Below are positions 18,583 through 26,000 of a stretch of DNA of 64,000 bases, one piece after another (within the stretch, counting starts at the first letter, position 1; each line of letters opens with the position of its first letter). Source of the stretch: M3007 sp964484205 (GTDB lineage Bacteria > Bacteroidota > Bacteroidia > Chitinophagales > Saprospiraceae). The notes under the pieces are model-generated. The model was given only the letters and a program-made list of their open reading frames with translations. It had not been told where the DNA came from and ran no database searches. A program made the position numbers and the translations under genes. Where the stretch lies: the NCBI GenBank assembly GCA_964484205.1, contig CAZAEZ010000002.1, positions 62,001 through 126,000 of the forward strand, written 5' to 3'.

Positions 18583-18594
18583 ATCTTATTTTTG
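18568..18594 (+). promoter_or_regulatory. Possible promoter for ruvA
   Basis: TATTTTTG at 18587-18594 matches the TAnnTTTG -7 box, and a TTG at 18568-18570 lies 16 bp upstream, shorter than the usual 19-21 bp. It overlaps the end of the propeller gene and would give a leader of about 30 nt. Confidence 0.4.
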
Positions 18595-18631
18595 CCAGGC
18601 ATATTTCCCTGCGTTTCTATTAAACTACAGT

Positions 18632-19222
18632 ATGTACGCCTACCTGAAAGGAGAAATTACCTACCGCACACCCGCCTTTGTCACCCTGGAGGTGCATGGC
18701 GTCGGGTATCATGTAAACATTCCGCTCAGCACCTATTCGGCCCTGGAAGGGCAGGAACGCTGCACCCTGTACACGCATTTTCATGTGACCGAAGACGCGC
18801 ATACACTTTACGGTTTTTCGACGCAAACCGAGCGCAATTTGTTTGTGCAACTGATCAGCGTCACCGGCGTAGGACCTACCTCGGCGCTGCTGCTGCTCTC
18901 GGCCATGTCGGTCGATGAAATCCGCTCGGCCATTATCGGCGAGCAGGCCCATGTGCTGCAGCGTGCCAAAGGTATCGGCCCGAAAGCGTCCAAACAGATC
19001 ATCCTCGATCTGAAAAACAAACTCGCTAAAGAATCCCCCGACGGACCCGTGCTGCTGCCCATAGCCGGCAGCGAAGCCCGCGACGAAGCGATCAACGCAC
19101 TGATGGCCCTGGGTATCAACCGCATCGGGGCGCAAAAAGCGCTGAACCAGGTGTTGAAGGAGCAGCCGGGCTTGACCACGGTGGAGGAGCTGATCAAGGC
19201 GGCGTTGAAGATGTTAGGCTGA
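18632..19222 (+). CDS. ruvA: Holliday junction branch migration protein RuvA
   Basis: The 196-residue product is the junction-binding subunit of the RuvAB branch-migration motor in homologous recombination. It has the N-terminal OB-fold (MYAYLKGEITYRTPAFVTLE, then VHGVGYHVNIP), the two helix-hairpin-helix motifs (LISVTGVGPTSALLLLS and RAKGIGPKASKQIILDLKNK) and the C-terminal three-helix domain (ARDEAINALMALGINRIGAQ) that contacts RuvB. In many Bacteroidota ruvA sits directly before sprA. Here about 3.8 kb, including a scaffold gap, separates them. Confidence 0.96.
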   Translation: MYAYLKGEITYRTPAFVTLEVHGVGYHVNIPLSTYSALEGQERCTLYTHFHVTEDAHTLYGFSTQTERNLFVQLISVTGVGPTSALLLLSAMSVDEIRSAIIGEQAHVLQRAKGIGPKASKQIILDLKNKLAKESPDGPVLLPIAGSEARDEAINALMALGINRIGAQKALNQVLKEQPGLTTVEELIKAALKMLG

Positions 19223-19232
19223 GGGGGTGAGT

Positions 19233-19481
19233 ACTTTTCAAATTGGCCTTTTGATTCAAATGCAAGTGTCGGGGGGGCGTGGAAGAACCCCCCCACAACA
19301 CCCCCTAGGGAAGAATAGGGGAATTGAAAAATTTTAAAGCACAACACNNNNNNNNNNTTTTTTTGGTGTGGGGGTTTGTTAATTCTAATTTTGGTCTTTT
19401 TATTAAATTCTACGGGGGCGGGTTCATCAACACCCCCCCCGACACTACAGCCCTTAGGGAATATGAGTCAATTTGAAAAGT
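19233..19481. repeat. Scaffold gap flanked by imperfect inverted repeats
   Basis: Ten Ns occupy 19348-19357, a placeholder for an unresolved gap. The flanks look like inverted copies of each other. ACTTTTCAAATTG (19233-19245) pairs with the complement at 19469-19481. GTGTCGGGGGGG (19266-19277) matches the reverse complement of the region ending at 19445, and both are followed by a GAACCC-like segment. This suggests that the gap lies within a repeat, either an insertion element with similar ends or a large hairpin that stopped the assembly. I see no gene in 19223-19515. Confidence 0.6.
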
Positions 19482-19515
19482 TTTCAAGCCCTCCGACCGG
19501 CAAATTATTGGAGCA

Positions 19516-20883
19516 CTATTGCCAGGGCAGTTCAACTACGCGCTGCCCGATGGCAAAACCCAAATCGGTGCCGGCATCCGAATCGGAGCGGAAATGCACG
19601 CCCAGCGGAATACGGCTGTACGCATTTTCCAAAGCCATTGCTTTTATGGAATTGAACGACCGCGGGGCGCCGTTGAACTCCGTGCGGCCTTCGTGGCTGC
19701 GGTCGGTGAACCGGTAATCCGTGCCGAAAACAGATTCCAGGGCGACCGAAGCCGCTGCGCCGAACGTTGCATGGCCGGAAGGGTAGGTCGGAAAACTGGG
19801 CGTGTAATACCCGCCGGAGCCATCCGGACACATGATGGTGTTCCAACCCGGGTCGTTCTGATAGGCACGGATGTAATCGACCGGACGCAGGTAGTTAAAC
19901 TTGTACTTTTCCTGCCAGCACTTGATGCCGGCATCCGAAAGCGCCATGCTGACTTTGGCGTAGGTGACTACCGCCTCCAGCATGTCCGGCCGTTCAATGG
20001 CGATGATCTGGTTGGCAATGCTGATCCAGCGGCCGGCCGGGCTGAAGGTGAGGATGGGGCAGTCGTCGCTCCAGAATTCGGCAATCCAGTGGTCTTCCTG
20101 TTTTCCACCGGCTTTGATTTCGTTTACCAGGTTGCGGGTTTCCAGGGCTTCGGCGTATAGCGGCGCCCCGGGGTCGGTGCTGAACGCCGGCGGCGGCGGG
20201 GCCACATCGGAAGTCTGTGCGGCGAAGGTGCGCACCTTGCCCCAGTGCGGCAGGAGTGCCGGTTGGTAGTCGGGGTAGGTCGGTTTCCATAGCCCGCTCC
20301 CTGCCGGCGGGGCGTACGCGGGGTCGGTGTTGTGGAGGTAGGCTTCATGGCCCCAATGGTCTTCGGCAGACCAGTCGTACACGGTTTGGGCGACATACCG
20401 GCCGTACTGTACGGAACGGTTGTAGATGGCCGGGGTTGTCCGGGATTGCAGGTCGGTACGCAGGTCGCCGCCAATTTCCAGCATGTGAAATTGCTGTTCG
20501 GCAGGCGCGGTGGGAAAGTACAGTTCGAAAGCCCGTTCGTACGCGGCGTTCAGGCAAATTTCCCAGTTGTACTCGTATTCCGGCTCCGGCTCCCGGATAA
20601 CCAGTCTGGGGTAATACGCCGAAAACGATTGGTATTTTCCCCGGCTTCCGTGCACGACGGCCTCGTAGGCGATCAAATTGATGTAGCCGATGTTGCGGGC
20701 CGACACCGGCGGTTTGTATCCCGGGCAATACCGTTCGACGTTCAGGTACAGCTGGTTCCAGATCATGGGGATCCGGTGGGAAAATGAAGCTGCCGGGCTG
20801 CTGATTTCCAGGCCGTTAAAATCTTCTTTGCAGGCGCCAAACAGGACAACAAAGGTCAACAGGAGTAGAATTCGTTTATTCAT
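19516..20883 (-). CDS. Vanadium-dependent haloperoxidase/PAP2-like lipoprotein
   Basis: The 455-residue product begins MNKRILLLLTFVVLFGACKE, a lipoprotein signal with Cys at the lipobox. The C-terminal half carries PAP2-type active-site motifs in order: KYKFNYLRPVDYIR (Lys/Arg), PSFPTYPSGHATFGAA (the SGH motif) and SRIPLGVHFRSDSDAGTDLG (Arg and His). These residues bind phosphate or vanadate. The long helical N-terminal half fits the bacterial vanadium-haloperoxidase-like branch better than small lipid phosphatases. The open frame begins at 20952, but I start at 20883 for the signal peptide. Halide oxidation is a family property and is not shown here. Confidence 0.88.
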   Translation of the reverse strand: MNKRILLLLTFVVLFGACKEDFNGLEISSPAASFSHRIPMIWNQLYLNVERYCPGYKPPVSARNIGYINLIAYEAVVHGSRGKYQSFSAYYPRLVIREPEPEYEYNWEICLNAAYERAFELYFPTAPAEQQFHMLEIGGDLRTDLQSRTTPAIYNRSVQYGRYVAQTVYDWSAEDHWGHEAYLHNTDPAYAPPAGSGLWKPTYPDYQPALLPHWGKVRTFAAQTSDVAPPPPAFSTDPGAPLYAEALETRNLVNEIKAGGKQEDHWIAEFWSDDCPILTFSPAGRWISIANQIIAIERPDMLEAVVTYAKVSMALSDAGIKCWQEKYKFNYLRPVDYIRAYQNDPGWNTIMCPDGSGGYYTPSFPTYPSGHATFGAAASVALESVFGTDYRFTDRSHEGRTEFNGAPRSFNSIKAMALENAYSRIPLGVHFRSDSDAGTDLGFAIGQRVVELPWQ

Positions 20884-21047
20884 AAGATCAAAAAATTTAG
20901 CGTTGTTAAATACATGCTGTGGTTGGTGAAAGGGGGTCGTACAAGGACGCACACTGCCAGGCGGGTGCGGTCTGCCGACCGGCCCGGGAAATCGGGTTTT
21001 GCGTAAGCGGAATGTGGGAGGTGGTATATTGCGGGGATGCCTGCGCG

Positions 21048-21533
21048 CTAGTTGCAGGTTTCCCGGAGTATGTCGTTGTACAGTTTCCGGTATGCCCCGA
21101 GGGCCGGCGTACCGCCGGTCCGGCTTATTTTTTCAAACAGCGCCATTTTTTGCGATTCGATTTGTTGCGCCTGCGATTTCAAGGCGAGGATTTGCTTGCG
21201 CATCTCCACGTCTGCCTGTTCTACGGTTGCCAGGGCTTGTTTCACCGCCGGGTCGATGGCCTGGAACGATTCGAACATCCGGATCAGATCGGCATTCCGG
21301 ACGTTCAGCATGTTGGATTTTTCTTCCGCGGGCATGCCGGGCGGCAGCTTGGCTTCCAGCAGGGCATTGATCCCGTCCCATTCGCTGGAAATGCGGGTTT
21401 GCAGTGCCCCCAACGTACAGCGAATGGCTTTTTCCTGTTGCCCCAATTGCAGCAATTCGGTTTTGTAGTCGCCGGTTTTTGTGCAGCTCCCGAGCAACAC
21501 AAGTGCCGGGAGGAGGTATAAAAACATTTTCAT
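21048..21533 (-). CDS. Small lipoprotein with coiled-coil region
   Basis: The 161-residue product starts MKMFLYLLPALVLLGSCTK, a lipoprotein signal with the lipobox LGSC. The mature part is nearly all helical with heptad character, for example ALATVEQADVEMRKQILALK and AQQIESQKMALFEKI, so it may dimerise as a coiled coil in the periplasm. It follows the hemerythrin gene by 27 bp on the same strand and probably belongs to that transcript. I recognise no family. It also precedes the haloperoxidase-like gene by 164 bp, in which I see no other feature. Confidence 0.75.
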   Translation of the reverse strand: MKMFLYLLPALVLLGSCTKTGDYKTELLQLGQQEKAIRCTLGALQTRISSEWDGINALLEAKLPPGMPAEEKSNMLNVRNADLIRMFESFQAIDPAVKQALATVEQADVEMRKQILALKSQAQQIESQKMALFEKISRTGGTPALGAYRKLYNDILRETCN

Positions 21534-21560
21534 GCGGTCAAATTTTAGTAGCACGGCTGC

Positions 21561-22058
21561 TCAGGCATCCAATCCGTTTGCGCCCGGGGTTGCATTGGGT
21601 TGTTCCCAGAATTTATCGTCCCAGTTGTCCGAATCGGGCACTTCCCGGTGGATTTCTTCCAGCAACCGGAGTTGTGCCGCAGTGGCCGTTTTTTGAATTT
21701 CATTGAACAATACCCGCTCTTCAAACCGGATGTGGTGGTCGAGTTCTCCGGCGATCAGTTCCAGGATCACCGGCAAATCGGTTGTGGTATGGAACAGTTC
21801 TTCGATACGCCGGTGTTCGAAAACGGCCTGTTGAACCAGGGCATTGCCGGCGCCCAGAATGGGGAAAAGTTGTTTTTCCTCGATGTCAAAATGCGCCGTG
21901 AGGTGTGTTTCAAAAAACCAGTCGGCATAGCGTTTTATGCGCTCCGGTTCGATATGGTTTTTCAACCCGGTTTTTATTTTCCAGCACAACAGCAGCCCGT
22001 GGTGGTGTTCACGGCTCAAGGGGCGCAGCGCGACAAGTCGTTTTATTGGTTTAGGCAT
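21561..22058 (-). CDS. Hemerythrin HHE domain protein
   Basis: The 165-residue product is a four-helix hemerythrin-like protein that would bind a di-iron centre. Candidate ligands lie in the expected order: His18-20 (SREHHHGLL), His56 with Glu60/61 (AHFDIEEKQLFP), His82 (EHRRIEELF) and His108/109 with Glu113/114 (LDHHIRFEERVLF). Such proteins sense or carry oxygen or nitric oxide, and YtfE/RIC relatives repair damaged iron centres. An Rrf2 regulator lies immediately upstream on the same strand, and a palindrome resembling the Rrf2 operator sits 37-58 bp before the start codon. Together these point to a nitrosative or oxidative stress response, which is inference. Confidence 0.88.
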   Translation of the reverse strand: MPKPIKRLVALRPLSREHHHGLLLCWKIKTGLKNHIEPERIKRYADWFFETHLTAHFDIEEKQLFPILGAGNALVQQAVFEHRRIEELFHTTTDLPVILELIAGELDHHIRFEERVLFNEIQKTATAAQLRLLEEIHREVPDSDNWDDKFWEQPNATPGANGLDA

Positions 22059-22094
22059 GTTTTTAATTTTTTCCGGTTTGGGCGATTTGATTGG

Positions 22095-22116
22095 TAGCGG
22101 ATAAATTTGTCCGTTT
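22095..22116. promoter_or_regulatory. Imperfect CGGACAA-type palindrome upstream of the hemerythrin gene
   Basis: TAGCGGATAA, spacer AT, TTGTCCGTTT: 7 of 10 positions pair. It resembles the stronger palindrome at 22607-22628 upstream of the Rrf2 gene, so both are candidate operators of that regulator. Confidence 0.55.
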
Positions 22117-22131
22117 TGAGGGTAAAAAAAA

Positions 22132-22566
22132 TCAGCGCTTCAAGATCGCTGCGCCGTTTTCCAGCGAATCGGCCAGTTGCCGGATGGCGGTAGTTTCCAG
22201 CATGGTTTTCAATTGTTCGCGAATGCCCATGAATTCATGGTGCAGGGGGCAGGGGTTTTGGGCGTCGCAATTGGCGAGGCCCAAACCACAGCCCGTATAA
22301 ATAAGGTTGCTATCGATCGTTTGCACCACGTCGCTCAACATGACGGTGTGCAGCTGGTGCGCCGTCATTTCAAACCCGCCCGTCGGTCCTTTGGACGACT
22401 GGATCAAGTCGTTTTTACTCAGCTGCTGCAAAATTTTGGCGGTAAAGGCCTCCGGGGAGTCGATGGCTTCGGCAATATCTTTCAACCCGGTGCGCACACC
22501 CCGGCCGGATTGTTGTGCGATATAAACCGCAGCGCGTATACCGTATTCACAGGCTTTGGAAAACAT
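22132..22566 (-). CDS. Rrf2-family transcriptional regulator, probable Fe-S sensor
   Basis: The 144-residue product has the Rrf2 winged helix (MFSKACEYGIRAAVYIAQQS and LQQLSKNDLIQSSKGPTGGF) and three cysteines in CGLGLANCDAQNPC, spaced Cx6Cx5C, where Rrf2 sensors such as IscR and NsrR ligate an iron-sulfur cluster. The downstream hemerythrin gene makes an NsrR-like nitric-oxide response the most likely role. A near-perfect palindrome (22607-22628) lies 41 bp upstream of its start and a weaker copy precedes the hemerythrin gene, so it probably regulates itself and its neighbour. The direction of control cannot be read from the sequence. Confidence 0.88.
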   Translation of the reverse strand: MFSKACEYGIRAAVYIAQQSGRGVRTGLKDIAEAIDSPEAFTAKILQQLSKNDLIQSSKGPTGGFEMTAHQLHTVMLSDVVQTIDSNLIYTGCGLGLANCDAQNPCPLHHEFMGIREQLKTMLETTAIRQLADSLENGAAILKR

Positions 22567-22606
22567 CGAGTGCTTTTTTCTCGGACAAAACTAGGCGTAT
22601 TTTTAA

Positions 22607-22628
22607 TAGCGGACAAGTTTGTCCGTTA
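22607..22628. promoter_or_regulatory. Palindromic candidate operator of the Rrf2 regulator
   Basis: TAGCGGACAA, spacer GT, TTGTCCGTTA: 9 of 10 arm positions pair, and the inner CGGACAA/TTGTCCG is perfect. A further half-site CGGACAA occurs at 22582-22588, closer to the gene. The weaker copy at 22095 supports the idea of a shared regulator. Confidence 0.65.
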
Positions 22629-22717
22629 TGCTTTTTTGGGGAAATACAAAATTGTCGGGCAGCGGGCAGTTCGGGCAGCGGCTGGCTCATTAATCCTGCT
22701 CCAATTTTGAAAAATTT

Positions 22718-22790
22718 GGCTCATGTTCCCATCGGGCTGGCAGTCACCCCCTCACTTGTCTTCCCGTTCAGCCAAACGGGAACATGAGCC
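22718..22790. repeat. Inverted repeat with 13-bp perfect arms
   Basis: GGCTCATGTTCCC (22718-22730) pairs with its complement at 22778-22790. The loop contains AGTCACCCCCTCACTTG (22742-22758), the same word as one arm of the hairpin at 30744-30774, and a CTTCCCG follows in both. Similar 10-mers GAAAAATTTG and GAAAAGTTTG flank the element, which could be a degenerate target duplication. Confidence 0.65.
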
Positions 22791-22807
22791 GAAAAGTTTG
22801 ACCGGGG

Positions 22808-22891
22808 CATACTACTGGACTTTAGACCTTCCAGGTTTCGCAAACCTGGAAGGTCTGGGCGCGTCCGAAAAACAAAATGTCCAGTAGTATA
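22808..22891. mobile_element. Possible 84-bp MITE with 12-bp terminal inverted repeats
   Basis: Terminal arms ATACTACTGGAC (22809-22820) and its complement (22879-22890) enclose an inner perfect 15-bp hairpin that starts AGACCTTCCAGG (22824-22838, pairing with 22842-22856). The element is flanked on both sides by the identical 8-mer GACCGGGG (22800-22807 and 22892-22899), as expected of a target-site duplication. No transposase is encoded, so it would move in trans. It lies 105 bp upstream of sprA. Confidence 0.6.
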
Positions 22892-23004
22892 GACCGGGGG
22901 AACGTTGAAATCCATACACCCGGGCAACCATTTTTTGCTGCAATACGTCATCCACCAGTTTACATTCCAACCAACGAATCTTATTTACAGACCTGCTTTT
23001 GAAC

Positions 23005-26000
23005 ATGACGAAGAAGAACATACTTCTTGCGACGATTGGACTGCTTTCTCTGGCGACCTTATTTGCTTTTACAAACCCGCAAGGTGCGAAAAGCGCCCAC
23101 GAACGTGTACTTACCCTGTTTTTTCCCGATAAAACACTACCTATCGCCCCGGATTATTCATTTGCGGAATCGGACCACTCCGCACTCCGCACTCCGCACT
23201 CCGCACTCGAATACTCCGCACTCGAATACTCCGCACTCGACACCTTCCCGCCGCTGGAAGACCGCACCGGTGATTTCATAAACAGCAACAACAACAACCC
23301 CATCGACCTGCGCGATCCCAAGGTGATCGACCAACAGGTGGAGTTCGATCCGGTGACCAACATGTACATCATCACCGAAAAAATCGGCGACGATTATTTC
23401 CGCGCCCCGACCTACCTGACTTTCGAAGAGTATGTGAAATGGCGCGACCGCAAGCAACAACAGGAGTACTTCGACCGCTTGCAGGGCGTGGAGTCTGCCG
23501 GCAAAAGCTCGGGCGGCATTACCGATCCGATTGCCAAATTTGAAATAAAAAACACCCTGATCGACCGCCTGTTCGGCGGCACGAATGTCGATATCAAACC
23601 CCAGGGCAATATCAACCTGACCTTCGGTTTTGATTATCAGAAAATTCAAAACCCCATTCTGACGCTGCGCCAGCAGCGTACCGGCAATTTCGATTTCGAC
23701 ATGGACATCAACATGAGCGCATCGGGACAGATCGGTGAAAAACTAAAGCTGAATTTCAACTACAACACCCAGGCGACTTTCGACTTCGACAACCAGATGA
23801 AGTTGAACTACGACACCAAGGGCTTTTCCGAAGACGAGATCATTCAAAACATTGAAGCCGGTAACGTGTCGCTGCCGCTGCGCTCGAACCTGATCCAGGG
23901 CGCGCAAAACCTGTTTGGGTTTAAAACCGGCCTGAAATTCGGCCACCTGAACATGACCCTGCTCGCCGCCCAGCAGCGTTCGCGGCAAAACTCCATCGCC
24001 GTGCAGGGCGGCTCCCAGCTCCAGGTGTACGAAAAACCCATCGACGAATACGACGAAAACCGCCACTTCCTGGTCAGCCACTGGAACCGCAACCAGTTTG
24101 AGGATGCCCTCAAATGCCTGCCGGTGCCGCAAACGCTGTTTACCATCACCCGCCTGGAGGTGTGGATCACCAATGACCAGGGCCGTACCGACGGCGGTAT
24201 CCGCGACATTGTGGCCCTGATGGACCTTGCCGAACCCAATCCGTACAACCAGGATTTCCAGGGAACACCGACCGAACTCGACGCCAAAGGGCAGCCGCTG
24301 CCCACCAACGGCAACAATACCCTGTTCCCGCAAATTGCGTCCATTTTGTCGACCGACTCCACGCTGCGTTTTACCGACAAGGTGGTCAACCGGCTCACGA
24401 ATGAACTGGGCCTGGTGCAAACCCGCGATTTTGAAAAAGTAACCGCCTACCAGCTCTCCCCCTCCGAATTCAGCTACGACGAGCAACTGGGCTTCATCAG
24501 CATCAGCCGCAACGTGCAGCCCGACCAGGTGGTGGGTGTTGCGCTGGAATACACCTACAACGGTATTCCGTACAAAATCGGGGAATTTTCGAGCGACGTG
24601 AGCGGCCCGGCCGATACCACCGGCCTCAACCAGAACGTCCATTTCGTCAAAATGCTCAAAAGCACCACGGCCAACGTGCGGTACCCGATCTGGGACCTGA
24701 TGATGAAAAACGTGTACTCGGTGGGTTCGGTGAACGTGGACCCGCAGGAGTTCCGTTTCGATATTTTCTACGAAGACCCCGGCAAAGGCCAGAAGCGCTT
24801 CCTGAACAGCCCCGACATTCCGGCCGGCGTTGCCAACCTGCCGCTGCTTCAGATTTTCCGGCTCGATACCCTCAACCTGCAGGGCGACCCCGGCCCCGAC
24901 GGTATTTTCGACTTTGTGCCCGGCCTGACCATCAACCTGCGCAGCGGCCGCATCATGTTTCCGGTGCTGGAGCCCTTCGGCGCTTACCTGGGCGGCAAAC
25001 TCGCCGCTGCCGGCGCTGATCCCGCCGTGGTGGAAAAATATATTTATCCCCAACTCTACGACTCCACGTTGTTCCGCGCCCGGGAATTCCAGCAGCTGAA
25101 CCGTTTTACCCTGAAGGGTTCGTACAAATCGTCAACCTCTTCGGAAATTTCGCTGGGGACTTTCAACCTGCCCCAAGGCTCGGTGCGGGTGAGCGCCGGC
25201 GGTCGCCAGCTGATCGAGGGCCAGGATTATATCGTGGACTACAACATCGGTAAAGTCAAAATCCTGAGCGACGCCATCCTGCAATCCGGGCAAAATGTGA
25301 ACGTCAGTTTTGAAGACAACACGCTGTTCGGTTTTCAGAGCCGGACCATGCTCGGCGCGCGGTTCGACTACACGCTGAACAAGGACGTGAACATTGGCGC
25401 GACGTTCATGAACCTGTTTGAACGCCCGCTGACGCAAAAAGTAAACTTCGGCGACGACCCCATCAACAACAAAATGTACGGCCTCGACGTCAACATTTCC
25501 AAGGAAGCGCCCTGGCTGACCAAACTGGTGGATAAACTCCCGCTCCTCGACACCAAAGCGCCCTCTTCGATCACCGCGCAGGCGGAGGTGGCCTGGCTTG
25601 ATCCCGGACACAACCGCGCCATCAACCAGAGCGGGGAAAAAGGCGGGATCGTGTACATCGACGACTTTGAGGGCAGCACCGCCAACCTGCCGCTGGCCAA
25701 CCCGGCCAATACCTGGGTGCTGGCTTCGGTGCCCCGGGGCGACAAGATCCTGTTCCCGGAGTCCGATCTGACCGATACGCTGGCCCTGGGCGTCAACCGC
25801 TCGCGTTTGGCCTGGTACATTGCCGACCCCAGCGCCCGCGACGGGGTGGATAACACCAACCCCTACACCCGCCGGATTGAATTCCAGGACATTTTCCCCA
25901 ACCGCCAGCTGACCCCGCTGGAGCAGTCGGCGCTGCGCCCGCTCGACGTGACCATTTACCCCCGTGAGCGCGGCCCGTACAACTTTGAACTGCCCGACGG

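Noticed and set aside
19376..19717. Plus-strand frame beginning next to the scaffold gap
   Set aside because: It runs through the inverted flank of the gap and then antisense to the haloperoxidase-like gene.
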